This document shows, one piece after another, positions 51,092 to 60,129 of a stretch of DNA of 64,000 nucleotides (position 1 is its first letter; each line of letters starts with the position of its first letter). The DNA comes from Sphingomonas sp. BK580 (GTDB taxonomy: Bacteria; Pseudomonadota; Alphaproteobacteria; Sphingomonadales; Sphingomonadaceae), in assembly GCF_014194975.1 (NCBI RefSeq), contig NZ_JACIAY010000017.1:1-64000 (forward strand), read 5' to 3'. The notes beneath the pieces were generated by a model, which saw nothing but the letters and a program-made list of their open reading frames with translations, ran no database searches and was not told the origin of the DNA. The position numbers were made by a program, and so were the translations under genes.

Positions 51092-51816
51092 TCCGAGCCG
51101 CGCCCGCCTCCCGCCTGGTCGCGGCCGTGTCGCTGGCGCTCGGCGCCGCGGGGTGCGCGGGCGATGTCGCGCCCGGCGCGCGCTTCGTCGGCGGCGCCGG
51201 CGCGGGGCCGGTCGGCGACTATCGCGTGTCGGTCCGCTCGCTGGCGGAGCGGCGCTTCGACGGCATCGTGCGCCAGCGCTACGACTTCAGCTGCGGCTCG
51301 GCCGCGCTCGCGACGTTGCTGCGCTACCACTACGACCTCGACGTGCGCGAGGATCTCGCCTTCCGCGGCATGTGGCTGCGCGGCGACCAGCCGCAGATCC
51401 GCCGGCTCGGATTCTCGCTGCTCGACATGAAGCGCTGGCTCGCGAGCCGCGGGCTGCGCGCCGACGGCTACAAGGTGACGCTCGACAAGGTGCGCCAGAC
51501 CGGCGTGCCCGGGATCGCGCTGATCGCGGTCCGCAACTATCGCCATTTCGTCGTGGTGAAGGGCGTGAGCGCGCGCGAGGTGCTGCTCGGCGACCCGTCG
51601 AGCGGCGTCACCGTGCTGCCGCGCGCCGCCTTCGAGCAGGCGTGGAACGGCATCTACTTCGTGCTGGCCGACGACCAGCCGCTCGCCAAGTCGCGGTTCA
51701 ACCGCGAGGCGCAGTGGCTCGCTTACGCGCGTGCGCCGATCGGCGGCCGCTTCTCCGATCCGGTCAGCCAGCAGGCGCTGTCGATCACCGCGCCGTCCTA
51801 TGGGGACATATCGTGA
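51088..51816 (+). CDS. C39-family cysteine peptidase lipoprotein, FapD-like
   Basis: A 242-residue papain-like peptidase of family C39. The catalytic Cys 69 is in RYDFSCGSAALATLL, His 153 in NYRHFVVVKG and Asp 169 in LLGDPSSG. A signal peptide with lipobox LGAAGC (Cys 23) predicts a lipoprotein. There is no ABC transporter part, unlike bacteriocin-processing C39 proteins. A stand-alone exported C39 peptidase is the hallmark of FapD in the Pseudomonas Fap amyloid system. The preceding gene overlaps by ATGA and the following one by GTGA, so translation is coupled. Confidence 0.88.
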   Translation: MIRAAPASRLVAAVSLALGAAGCAGDVAPGARFVGGAGAGPVGDYRVSVRSLAERRFDGIVRQRYDFSCGSAALATLLRYHYDLDVREDLAFRGMWLRGDQPQIRRLGFSLLDMKRWLASRGLRADGYKVTLDKVRQTGVPGIALIAVRNYRHFVVVKGVSAREVLLGDPSSGVTVLPRAAFEQAWNGIYFVLADDQPLAKSRFNREAQWLAYARAPIGGRFSDPVSQQALSITAPSYGDIS

Positions 51817-52493
51817 GCGGCGCGGCGCTGATCCTGCTCGGGCTGGGCCAGGCGCTGTTCGGCGCGCTCGCCCCTGTCCCCGACGCGACGCTGGCGGAGG
51901 AGCGCGGCGGCTTCATGCTGCCGGGCGGGATCGACGTCGCGCTGACGGTGCAGACGCAGACCGCGGTCGACGGCGCGGTGGTGCTGCGCACCGTCTTCCA
52001 GGCGAGCCAGGGCACGCCGACGCTGACGGTCTACGCGCCGCGCGCGGGCGAGACCGTCGCCGCCGCCCCCGCCGTGGCCGCCGGCAGCGCCGGTGCGCGG
52101 GCGCCGAGCGTGACGTACGACTCACGCGGCGGTTTTCAGGTGACGCCCGGCACGAGCGCGCCGGGGATCGGCGTCGCCGCGGCGGGGGCGGCGGCGGTGC
52201 CCGCGGGGCTCGAGGCGGTCGCCGGCGGCATCACCGACCATGGCGTGATCACACAGGGGCAGCAGGGGGGCACACGGACGGTGGAACTGAGCGGCAGCGA
52301 TCTCACGGTGACCCATCTCGCCGGCAACGTCTTCGGCACGGCGATCGCCAACTCGGGGAGCGACCGCGTGATCGACACGCAGACCAGCGTCGCGATCGAT
52401 CTCGGCGCGGCGGGTGCGGAACTGCTCGCCGGCTCGGCGCTGCTGCGCGTCGGCGAGATCGCGGGCGCCGCCACCGCGATGCGGGCGCAGTGA
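51813..52493 (+). CDS. Exported hypothetical protein of the Fap-like operon (FapE position)
   Basis: A 226-residue protein with an N-terminal hydrophobic signal (GAALILLGLGQALFGALAP). Gly/Ala/Val-rich sequence follows, predicted as beta strands: GVITQGQQGGTRTVELSGSD, NVFGTAIANSGSDRVIDTQT and SVAIDLGAAGAELL. NVFG also occurs in the repeat protein upstream. In Pseudomonas the gene between the C39 peptidase and the porin is fapE, a minor exported component. Position and composition agree, but I cannot claim homology. The GTG start overlaps the peptidase stop, and the stop overlaps the next ATG (TGATG). Confidence 0.6.
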   Translation: MSGAALILLGLGQALFGALAPVPDATLAEERGGFMLPGGIDVALTVQTQTAVDGAVVLRTVFQASQGTPTLTVYAPRAGETVAAAPAVAAGSAGARAPSVTYDSRGGFQVTPGTSAPGIGVAAAGAAAVPAGLEAVAGGITDHGVITQGQQGGTRTVELSGSDLTVTHLAGNVFGTAIANSGSDRVIDTQTSVAIDLGAAGAELLAGSALLRVGEIAGAATAMRAQ

Positions 52494-53830
52494 TGCGGCG
52501 AGTCGCCCTCGCCTTGCTCGCCACGACGATCATCGCCCCGTCTGCCGGCGCGCAGCCGACAGGTCGGCGCGCGCCGCTGCAGCGCCAGCTCGACCAGGCG
52601 CTCCAGCTGATCGAGGCGCAGCGCGCGCGGCTCGACGCGCAGGCGGCGGAACTCGCCGAGCTGCGCCGCCGCGTCGATGCGCAGGCGCAGGCGGTCGCGC
52701 GGGCCGAGGCGGCGCCGCTGCCCCAGCTCGCCGCCGCGCCGCCGCGCGCGCCCGCGCTGGCCGCGGCGCAGGGCGCGGCGCCGGGCGCGCCGGGCGACCC
52801 CGCGGGCGTGCTCCAGCCCCCGCTCGAACGCGTCGGCCAGGCGCCCGAGGACGCCGAGCAGCCGATCCAGCTCGCGGTGCTCGACAGCCAGTCGAGCGTC
52901 GTCACGCGCAAGGGCCAGCTCACCGGCGAGTTCCAGGTCGACTACGCGCGCGCCGACCGCAGCCGCGCGGTGTTCCGCGGCGTCGAGCTGGTCGAGGCGG
53001 TGCTGGTCGGCGTGTTCGACATCAACGAGAGCCGCCAGGACGTGCTCACCGCGTCGGCGGCGCTGCGCTACGGCCTCACCGACCGGTTCGAACTGGGCGT
53101 GCGCGCGCCGTTCATCCACCGCGCCGACGCCTCGATCATCGCGCCGATCGCGGGCAGCACCAACAACGACCAGGCCGCGACGATCGACAGCTCGGTGAAG
53201 GGCACCGGGATCGGCGACATCGAGCTGACCGCGCGCTATCAGCTGCTGAGCGGCGGGAACGGCCGGCCCTATCTGATCGGCAACCTCCAGGGCGTGCTCC
53301 CGACCGGCACCGACCCGTTCGCGATCCGCCGCGACGACCTCGGCCGGCCGACCCGCGCGGCCACCGGCGCGGGCTTCTGGGGGATCGCGCCGAGCGTCAC
53401 CGCGATCCTGCCGAGCGACCCGGTCGTGCTGTTCGGCACGCTCGGCTACACCTTCAACCTGCCGCGCGACGTCAACACGCGCATCCCGCCGGTGGTGATC
53501 ACCTATGTCGACCCGGGCGACGCCATCTCGGGCTCGGCCGGGATCGGCATCTCGCTCAACCAGCGCACCACGGTGAACTTCGGCTACGCGCATACCTGGG
53601 CGTTCGGAACGCGGACCCGCACCATGCTGATCGAGCCGACCGCGGCCTGGCCGGGCGAGCGCGAGACGATCTCGCGCGACCTCCAGATCGGGCGATTCCT
53701 GTTCGGCGTGACCTATCGCGTCACCGATCGCGCCAGCCTCAACTGGTCGGTCGAGGTCGGCGCCACCGAGGACGCCACGGACCTACGCACGATCCTGCGC
53801 GTGCCCGTGGTGCTGCTTACCGGGGGATGA
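52493..53830 (+). CDS. Coiled-coil plus beta-barrel outer-membrane protein, FapF-like
   Basis: A 445-residue protein with a signal peptide (1-20, PSAGAQ), a coiled-coil stretch (about 28-72, LDQALQLIEAQRARLDAQAA, ELAELRRRVDAQAQAV), an Ala/Pro linker and a C-terminal barrel from about 115. The barrel has GEFQVDYARADRS, ALRYGLTDRFELGVRAPFIH, TGIGDIELTARYQLL and TVNFGYAHTWAFG, and ends RVPVVLLTGG. This order (signal, coiled coil, linker, barrel) is that of FapF, the trimeric export channel for Fap amyloid. The barrel also resembles the MetA-pathway 'transporter' family to which FapF-like proteins are often assigned. It closes the operon. Confidence 0.8.
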   Translation: MRRVALALLATTIIAPSAGAQPTGRRAPLQRQLDQALQLIEAQRARLDAQAAELAELRRRVDAQAQAVARAEAAPLPQLAAAPPRAPALAAAQGAAPGAPGDPAGVLQPPLERVGQAPEDAEQPIQLAVLDSQSSVVTRKGQLTGEFQVDYARADRSRAVFRGVELVEAVLVGVFDINESRQDVLTASAALRYGLTDRFELGVRAPFIHRADASIIAPIAGSTNNDQAATIDSSVKGTGIGDIELTARYQLLSGGNGRPYLIGNLQGVLPTGTDPFAIRRDDLGRPTRAATGAGFWGIAPSVTAILPSDPVVLFGTLGYTFNLPRDVNTRIPPVVITYVDPGDAISGSAGIGISLNQRTTVNFGYAHTWAFGTRTRTMLIEPTAAWPGERETISRDLQIGRFLFGVTYRVTDRASLNWSVEVGATEDATDLRTILRVPVVLLTGG

Positions 53831-53882
53831 GGCGCACGCGTCGCCCGAGTGGCGTCGCGGCTGCCCGGTCGAGGGGAGCGGG

Positions 53883-54110
53883 TCACCGTGTCGGAGAGAT
53901 CCGCCGCGCAGAGATGCGCCGGTGGTCCTGCGAGGCCAACCAGGCCGCCCCCGCGGCATAGCCGATCACGATCACCAGACCCGCGAACAAGGCGTACTTC
54001 AGCGCTACCGGGGACGTCACGACTTCTGGGAACGCTGCGCCGAGAAGGGGCAGCAGGAGCGTGATCAGCGATGGAATGATAATGAGATAGGTCAAACGCG
54101 CGGCAGACAT
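53883..54110 (-). CDS. Small two-helix membrane protein
   Basis: A 75-residue protein with two hydrophobic helices (LTYLIIIPSLITLLLPLLGA and KYALFAGLVIVIGYAAGAAW) and a basic C-terminus. I recognise no family. The ATG at 54110, behind GGGGAG, is preferred to one 24 bases upstream. It is convergent with the Fap-like operon and not clearly linked to it. Confidence 0.55.
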   Translation of the reverse strand: MSAARLTYLIIIPSLITLLLPLLGAAFPEVVTSPVALKYALFAGLVIVIGYAAGAAWLASQDHRRISARRISPTR

Positions 54111-54427
54111 CTCGGCATCTCCCCGTGTCAGCAACGCCGATCGTACGCGCGACTCGGCGCGGCTGCTAGTGGGTGATCGCGGCGTGCTTCTCGCTCACGG
54201 CGAGGCCCGATGGCGGGCCGCCTAGGGCTCACCGCCAGCTGATCACACGTCGCGGTCCGTTCGGATCCTGGCGGCTCTGGCCGCGCGGGTACCATCCCGA
54301 TCGCGAGCGCTACCGGCATCGTTCGGTGCGCCCTTCCCTCGAGGCGCTCAAGGTGCTTCATGGACGGATGGACCGGTGGCGACACGCGGCGGCCCGACAG
54401 CGGCCGTCCGCCAGGCCTGACAGGGAG
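54111..54427 (+). other. Intergenic stretch upstream of the M28 peptidase
   Basis: About 315 bases between divergent genes. One short hairpin (GGCCCG, 54204-54209, with CGGGCC, 54214-54219) is visible. The peptidase frame is open upstream to 54173, but without good starts or coding-like residues. No gene is called. Confidence 0.4.
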
Positions 54428-56686
54428 ATGTTCACGGCTATGATCGCGCGCCTGCTTGCCTCCGCGGCTCTCCTCTCGCTGCCGGTGGCGAGCTTGGCCC
54501 AGACGTCTCCGGCGACGATGGACGCGACGGCGCGTGAACACGCCTTCGATACCCAGATCAGCAGTGCCGACCAGCTCGCGTGGCTGAAGGACATGAGCTC
54601 GGCGCCCAATCATGTCGGCAGCCCGCACAACCTCGCCAATGCCGAGCTGCAGCTGGCGCTCTTCAAACAATGGGGCTGGGACGCGCGGATCGAGACGTTC
54701 GAGGTGCTCTACCCGACACCGATCAGCACCACGCTGGAGCTGATCGCGCCTGAGCGTGCGACTCTCGGCGGACAGGAGCCCGCTGTCGCGGAAGACCCGA
54801 GTTCCGCCAACCTGCGAGGCGCGCTGCCGCCGTACGTCGCCTACCAGGGCGACGGCGACGTCACCGCGCCGGTCGTCTACGTCAACTACGGCATGCCGGA
54901 CGATTACGATGCGCTGGCGGCGCGCGGCATCAGCGTGAAGGGCAAGATCGTGCTGGCGCGATACGGCGGCGGATGGCGCGGATTGAAGCCCAAGCTGGCA
55001 CAGGAGCATGGTGCCGCCGGCTGCCTGATCTACTCCGATCCAGCCGACGACGGCTATGGCGAGCGCGACCCGTTCCCGCGCGGTGGGGGACGCCCGGAGG
55101 CGGGCGTTCAGCGCGGTTCCGTGCAGGACATGACACAATATCCGGGCGATCCGCTCACGCCGGGCATCGCGGCTACGCCCGGTGCGAGACGGCTCACGCG
55201 TGCGACCGCGCCCACGATCCTCAAGATCCCGGCGCTGCCGATCTCCTACGGCGACGCGACGAAGATCATGACCCGACTGGAGGGGCCGGTGGTCGGGGGG
55301 AAGGAACGAGGCGGCCTGCCGCTCGCCTATCACTGGGGCGGCACCGACGCGGTCAAGGTCCATCTGGCGGTCAGGTCGGATTGGTCGATGAAGACGCTCC
55401 ATGACGTCATCGCGATCATGCCCGGCAAGACCCGTCCCGATGAGTGGGTTGTGCGCGGCAACCACCACGACGGCTGGGTATTCGGTGCGAGCGACCCGCT
55501 GACGGGGCAGGTCGCCCTGATGAGCGAGGCCAAGGCGCTGGGCGCGCTGGCGCGGACCGGCTGGCGACCGGATCGGACGATCGTCTATGCCAGCTGGGAC
55601 GGCGAGGAACCAGGACTGCTCGGGTCGACCGAATGGGTCGAGGCACATGCCGACGAACTTGCGCGCAAGGCGGTCCTCTACATCAATACCGATGGCAACG
55701 GGCGCGGCTTCCTTAATGCGGAGGGAAGCCATGATCTCCAGCACTTCGTCAACGCCGCCGCCCGCGATGTCACTGACCCGCAGACCTCGGTGAGCGTGCT
55801 CGACCGGTTGCAGGCCCATGTTCGCGCCGACGCCTATGCCGGGCAGACGGGGCGGACCGATAACGCGACCGCGCTCGCCGCAGCCAGGTCGGGCGGCGAC
55901 ATGCCACTGGGCGCGCTCGGCTCCGGGTCGGACTATTCCGCCTTCCTCCAGCACCTGGGCATTCCGTCCCTCGACATCGGCTTCGGCGGCGAGGGCGGTG
56001 GCGGTGGATCGTACCATTCGATCTACGACAGCTTCTACCACGTCACCAGGTTCGACGATCCGGGCCTCGTCTATGGCGCGGTGCTGTCGAAGATGGTCGG
56101 CCGGTTGGTACTGCGCGCGGCCGACGGCGCGCGGGTCCCGGCACGCTACGGCGATTTCGCGACCACGGTCTCGCGCTATGTCGCCGACGTGAAGATGCTC
56201 GCTGCCGACCAGCGTGAGAAGGATCGGGCGCTGCGCGACCTGGCCCGCGCGGACGTCTTCAAGCTCGCCTCGAGCCCGGATGATCCGACGACCGCGCCCG
56301 CTGACAGGGGCGTCACGCCCTTGATCGACATGCTCGCGCTGGAGGACGCCGCCGACCGGCTGGGCCGTTCCGCCCGTGCTGCCGACGCGGCAGTGGAGCG
56401 GATGGCAGCGCTGCCGCCGGCGACCCGAGCCCGCATGCTCGCTCTGCTACGGAACGTCGACCAGTTGCTGATCGACCAGAGGGGCCTGCCCGGGCGTCCG
56501 TGGTTTCGCAACCTCGTCTACGCACCCGGCACGCTCACCGGCTACGGCGCCAAGACGTTGCCCGGCGTCCGTGAGGCGATCGAGCAGCGTCGGTTCGCTG
56601 ACGCGACCACCTATGTCGCTCGTACGGCAGCAGTCCTGAACGCCTATGCCGACAGGCTCGACGCGGCGGCGGACGCGGTCAAGTAA
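54428..56686 (+). CDS. M28-family metallopeptidase, glutamate carboxypeptidase II-like
   Basis: A 752-residue exported zinc peptidase with a signal peptide (ASAALLSLPVASLAQ), a protease-associated insert (about 130-300, YVNYGMPDDYDALAARGISV) and an M28 catalytic domain. The domain has the zinc ligands in GNHHDGWVFGASDPLTG, WDGEEPGLLGSTEW and YINTDGNG, and the His in SYHSIYDSFYH. A C-terminal helical dimerisation domain follows. This is the glutamate carboxypeptidase II/transferrin-receptor architecture, whose members release C-terminal acidic or other residues from peptides. The start could also be the ATG at 54440, which is better spaced from AGGGAG. It appears monocistronic. Confidence 0.92.
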   Translation: MFTAMIARLLASAALLSLPVASLAQTSPATMDATAREHAFDTQISSADQLAWLKDMSSAPNHVGSPHNLANAELQLALFKQWGWDARIETFEVLYPTPISTTLELIAPERATLGGQEPAVAEDPSSANLRGALPPYVAYQGDGDVTAPVVYVNYGMPDDYDALAARGISVKGKIVLARYGGGWRGLKPKLAQEHGAAGCLIYSDPADDGYGERDPFPRGGGRPEAGVQRGSVQDMTQYPGDPLTPGIAATPGARRLTRATAPTILKIPALPISYGDATKIMTRLEGPVVGGKERGGLPLAYHWGGTDAVKVHLAVRSDWSMKTLHDVIAIMPGKTRPDEWVVRGNHHDGWVFGASDPLTGQVALMSEAKALGALARTGWRPDRTIVYASWDGEEPGLLGSTEWVEAHADELARKAVLYINTDGNGRGFLNAEGSHDLQHFVNAAARDVTDPQTSVSVLDRLQAHVRADAYAGQTGRTDNATALAAARSGGDMPLGALGSGSDYSAFLQHLGIPSLDIGFGGEGGGGGSYHSIYDSFYHVTRFDDPGLVYGAVLSKMVGRLVLRAADGARVPARYGDFATTVSRYVADVKMLAADQREKDRALRDLARADVFKLASSPDDPTTAPADRGVTPLIDMLALEDAADRLGRSARAADAAVERMAALPPATRARMLALLRNVDQLLIDQRGLPGRPWFRNLVYAPGTLTGYGAKTLPGVREAIEQRRFADATTYVARTAAVLNAYADRLDAAADAVK

Positions 56687-56891
56687 AGCTGACTCGCAGC
56701 GAGCGGCACGGACGTCGACCCGCGACGCCTGGCGAAGGGCAGCGGCGAGGGAGTGCGAGTTGCTGCATCGGCAGACCTCGTGGCAGGCAGCTCCGACCGC
56801 TTGATGCGACATCAGGGCGAGCGCGAGCTGGTCGGGCGACATGCGTGAGCGTCCCGCGGGTCCGGCCGTCTCGGCAGCCGTCGCCATCCGC

Positions 56892-57194
56892 TTAGTCCCT
56901 CGATCCTGTTCGACCATCGGCTGCCAACACAACGGCGCACAATTCTATCCGTCTGGTGATCTCCAACTTGGTGAAGATACGCCGTAGATGGGTGGCGACC
57001 GTCCAGTGACTGATGCGCAACCGCTGACCGATCTCCTTGTTCGAGAACCCCTGGACGGTAAGTCGCGCGATCTCCTCCTCGCGATGCGACAGGTGTATCG
57101 CGCACTCTGGTGCGGGAAGGTCGTGAGGCACTGCCGCGCGGTCCATCAGCTGCGGTGGCAAAGCAGCGCTGCGCAGGGCGAGTGGGTGAGCCAT
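56892..57194 (-). CDS. Small LuxR-type HTH regulator at the end of the unknown cassette
   Basis: A 100-residue protein that is almost only a GerE/LuxR DNA-binding domain: LSHREEEIARLTVQGFSNKE, IGQRLRISHWTVATHLRRIF and TKLEITRRIEL. The first 32 residues are unlike any sensor domain I know. It starts 14 bases after the 379-residue protein gene with GGAGG before its ATG, so it is probably the last gene of the 63.5-56.9 kb operon and may control it. Confidence 0.88.
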   Translation of the reverse strand: MAHPLALRSAALPPQLMDRAAVPHDLPAPECAIHLSHREEEIARLTVQGFSNKEIGQRLRISHWTVATHLRRIFTKLEITRRIELCAVVLAADGRTGSRD

Positions 57195-57208
57195 CTCATG
57201 TCCTCCGA

Positions 57209-58348
57209 TCAGGCGCTGCGCGCCTGCACCTCCGCGGCGCTGCGCGCGACCGGCTTGAACGTCACGACGTTCCCATGGGTCGGCGCGGCGACGCGCTGCA
57301 GGCCGAGCGACTCAGCGCTCGTGAGCCAGTCGTCGCACGCATCCACGATCGCCTCCAGAAGCGACTCGAAGTCGATCCTCACCGACGTCAGCAGATAGTC
57401 CTCGGCGAGCCAGCGCAGGATGTCGCGCCCGGTCACCGCCATCCGGCTTCGCTGTGACGTGACCGGCGTCTCACGCATGTAGCGCTTGAGCACCTCCTCC
57501 AGCACGTCCCAGGCGTTGTCCGCGCCGAACAGGTTGATGATGTCGGGCGCACCCAGGATCGCGAAGGCGTCGTGGAGGAGCGACATGACCTCGGTGCGCA
57601 GCACCGCGACGTGGCCGTACGAGACCTGCTTGAGGTTGGCGCGCAGATCCAGCCCGGACCGCCGCACCACCGCCATCGATCCGAAGGTCTCATGGACTCC
57701 GCTCGGCCGCAGCACCTCCGAGACCCGCTTGTCCTCGAAGAAGCGCGACACGTGGCGGCAGAAGTTGGCGAGCAGCGTGTGGAACACCGAATTGGGTTCG
57801 GCGCCGTTGGGCGGGATCGCGTCGGTGTAGCCGAAGACCTTGCGGTACACCGCCTTGCGGTCCCCGTAGGTGTACCGCAGCACGCGCTTGCGGTCGAACT
57901 GGTAGAGGGCGAGCGCGCCGGGGCCATCCGACAGGCGCACCTCTCCCGATTGGAAGAGCTGCTGCAGCTTGAAGACGGCGCGGAACACGCCCGCGCGCTC
58001 GTGCTGGTAGATGTAGTAGAGGTCGCCGACCGACGCGAGCCGATCGCGGTTGATCTTGTCGTCGTAGCTGGGCGCCAGCGCGACTGGGCGCGCGTCGTCG
58101 AGGCGAGAGGCCACCTGCTCGCCCAGGCCGATCAGCCGGGTGAGCCCGCCGTCGTCGGGAACGTCCCTCCGACCTGCGTCCGCCTCGAGCAGGTCTTTGG
58201 CCTCGTCGACCCACTGGTTGATCAGCTCGGCCTGTGCCGGCGTCTTGGCCAGCTCGTCACGCGCGTCGCGCACCAGGCTGGAGCGCATCGCCTGCAGCCG
58301 CGCCAAGAGGTCGTTCAACTCGCCGAGATTGGTGGGATTGTCCGCCAT
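57209..58348 (-). CDS. Hypothetical cytosolic protein of the unknown cassette
   Basis: A 379-residue, mainly helical protein without signal peptide or membrane segment. Notable stretches are NLGELNDLLARLQAMRSSLV, LYYIYQHERAGVFRAVFKLQ, YTYGDRKAVYRKVFGY, HTLLANFCRHVSRFFEDKRV and INLFGADNAWDVLEEVLKRY. I do not recognise a family. GAGGAG precedes the ATG at 58348. It begins five bases after the stop of the 591-residue protein gene. The clean codon bias and tight spacing make it a real gene. Confidence 0.75.
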   Translation of the reverse strand: MADNPTNLGELNDLLARLQAMRSSLVRDARDELAKTPAQAELINQWVDEAKDLLEADAGRRDVPDDGGLTRLIGLGEQVASRLDDARPVALAPSYDDKINRDRLASVGDLYYIYQHERAGVFRAVFKLQQLFQSGEVRLSDGPGALALYQFDRKRVLRYTYGDRKAVYRKVFGYTDAIPPNGAEPNSVFHTLLANFCRHVSRFFEDKRVSEVLRPSGVHETFGSMAVVRRSGLDLRANLKQVSYGHVAVLRTEVMSLLHDAFAILGAPDIINLFGADNAWDVLEEVLKRYMRETPVTSQRSRMAVTGRDILRWLAEDYLLTSVRIDFESLLEAIVDACDDWLTSAESLGLQRVAAPTHGNVVTFKPVARSAAEVQARSA

Positions 58349-58353
58349 GAACG

Positions 58354-60129
58354 TCACTCCTCCTCAGAGCGGAACGAGGTCCGCGTGTCGTCGCCTGCGC
58401 CGGGGCCGCCGAAGTCCCCGGCAAGCTGATCCGCCTGCGCGCGCGCCTGGTCGAGGAAGCGCCGCAGCTCGAGGAACTGCCGGCGGACGCCGGACAGGCC
58501 GGTGGGTGCGCCGCTCGCCGTGGCGAAGCGCTCCGCCCGGCGCGAGATGTCGGCGAGCTCGTCGCTCAATATCCTCAACTCGTCGCCGGTGAGGAGCGCG
58601 GCCGCGTTCTCCGCGCCGACGAACGGCTGGCAGACGGCGCGCGCCCAGCCGATGAACTGCGCGAGCGAGATGCTCGTCTCCGACCTGTCGTCCACGAACG
58701 ACACCTCCTGCTCGGCCGGCGACGTGCCGAAGCGCGACAGCTCGCCCTCCAGCGCTGACGCGGCGCCGTCGGCGGCGGTGAGGAGCTCCTCCAGGCGACT
58801 GGCGGCGATGCCTGCGCTCGGCCGCGCCGAGGCGGTGGCCACGCGGCGCTCGATCGAGTCCATCAGCTGCGCCAGCGCCTCGATCTCGGTGCGCACCTCC
58901 TCCTCGCGCACCACCGTCGTGCGTACGCGAAGCTGGTCGAACAGCGGCTCTCCCCCGCCGGTCGGGGACCAGGGACCCGTGGACCCACGATCCCGTGCCG
59001 CGGCCACCGCGTCCGCGCCGGCGGCCGCCTCGATGACCTCCGTCCGGACGAGCAGGTCGATGACGGCCGCGCTGAGCCGCTCGAACTGGTAGCGCCCGCG
59101 CTGCGCGTTGAGGCCCAGCGGGTCCGCGGCCGTCGCGATGATCTGGTCCAGCATCGTGCGGAGCCGCGCGCGATCCTCTCCGGCGCGCTGCTGCTGCGCC
59201 GGGGCGAAGCGCAGCATCGACGGCAGCCGGTCGATGATGGCGAGCACGCCGTCCGCCTCGGCCCGCAGAAGGTTGGCGTTCACCAGCGCGCTTCCGCGCA
59301 GCAGGCGGGCGGTGGTGCCGGGGTCGATCGAAGCGGGCTGCGGTGCGGTCCGGAAGTAGACGCGCGTGCCCTCCGCCTCGCGCGAACCGAAGTTGCGCCT
59401 CAATCCGTCGATCAACCGGGCGCGCACCTCCTCCGGCGCTGCGTCGGGTGGAAGCTGCACCCCGTCGTGCGGAAGGCCGAGGGCGTCCAGCGAGGCGGCG
59501 ATCTGGTCCGCCACCGCGGCGTAACGGCCACCGCTCGCCCGCGAAGGTCGCGCCGCGGTCGCCCCGCCCGCCAGGCTGGAGGCGAGCATCTCGCCAAGGT
59601 CGCGCACCGCTTCCGCGGTCGGATCGTTCTTCTCGGGTCCATTGGACATTGCCATCGACGTTGCTCCTGTCGGGAGGTCTTGCTGGACGGTGATCGCGGC
59701 GGCGAACAGCGCGTCGGCCTGTTCCCCGATCCGGCGCACGCGCGTGTCCAGCGCGCGCAGTGAGTGTCGTGCCGGTCCGGCCGCGATCTCGGCCTGCATC
59801 TCGGCGACATCGTCGAGGATGCGCGGCGCGCTCAGCCCGGTGCGGACCTCCTCGACGAGCTCATGGACGTCGGCGAGCGCGGCGGCGCCAGCGACAGCGC
59901 CTGCATCCTGGTCCAGCGCGGCGGCGGAGCGGCGCGCGTGGCGGAGCGCGCGCCCGCACCCGTCGAGCAGGCGGTCCAGCGAGATCGGATCGAAGGGCGG
60001 GGGCATGTGCGCGCGCACCTTACCCACCGCGGCGGGCAGCATCGCGAGGTCGCGCGAGACCCGCCCCACCATCACGCGGATCTCGTCCAGCGCGCCGAGC
60101 CGCGCGTCCGTGGCCGATTCGCTCAGCAT
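58354..60129 (-). CDS. Large helical hypothetical protein of the unknown cassette
   Basis: A 591-residue, Ala- and Arg-rich helical protein. Examples are DEIRVMVGRVSRDLAMLPAA, LVNANLLRAEADGVLAIIDR, LPSMLRFAPAQQQRAGEDRA, EEEVRTEIEALAQLMDSIER and FLELRRFLDQARAQADQLAG. There is no signal peptide and no known domain. The ATG at 60129 overlaps the end of the putative peptidase gene. An internal ATG at 59655 (residue 159) has AGGAG eight bases before it, so a shorter 433-residue product is possible. The frame remains open upstream to 61794 only because it is antisense to, or out of frame with, the peptidase gene. Confidence 0.72.
   Translation of the reverse strand: MLSESATDARLGALDEIRVMVGRVSRDLAMLPAAVGKVRAHMPPPFDPISLDRLLDGCGRALRHARRSAAALDQDAGAVAGAAALADVHELVEEVRTGLSAPRILDDVAEMQAEIAAGPARHSLRALDTRVRRIGEQADALFAAAITVQQDLPTGATSMAMSNGPEKNDPTAEAVRDLGEMLASSLAGGATAARPSRASGGRYAAVADQIAASLDALGLPHDGVQLPPDAAPEEVRARLIDGLRRNFGSREAEGTRVYFRTAPQPASIDPGTTARLLRGSALVNANLLRAEADGVLAIIDRLPSMLRFAPAQQQRAGEDRARLRTMLDQIIATAADPLGLNAQRGRYQFERLSAAVIDLLVRTEVIEAAAGADAVAAARDRGSTGPWSPTGGGEPLFDQLRVRTTVVREEEVRTEIEALAQLMDSIERRVATASARPSAGIAASRLEELLTAADGAASALEGELSRFGTSPAEQEVSFVDDRSETSISLAQFIGWARAVCQPFVGAENAAALLTGDELRILSDELADISRRAERFATASGAPTGLSGVRRQFLELRRFLDQARAQADQLAGDFGGPGAGDDTRTSFRSEEE

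Noticed and set aside
54204..54219. Six-bp hairpin as a terminator before the M28 peptidase gene
   Set aside because: It lies between divergent genes, where no terminator is needed, and such short GC stems are frequent at this base composition.
56447..56932. Minus-strand frame after the small LuxR gene
   Set aside because: The segment 56690-56880 has some coding-like codons (MSPDQLALALMSHQAVGAA), but the frame runs on antisense into the M28 peptidase gene and has no family match. It may be a gene relic.
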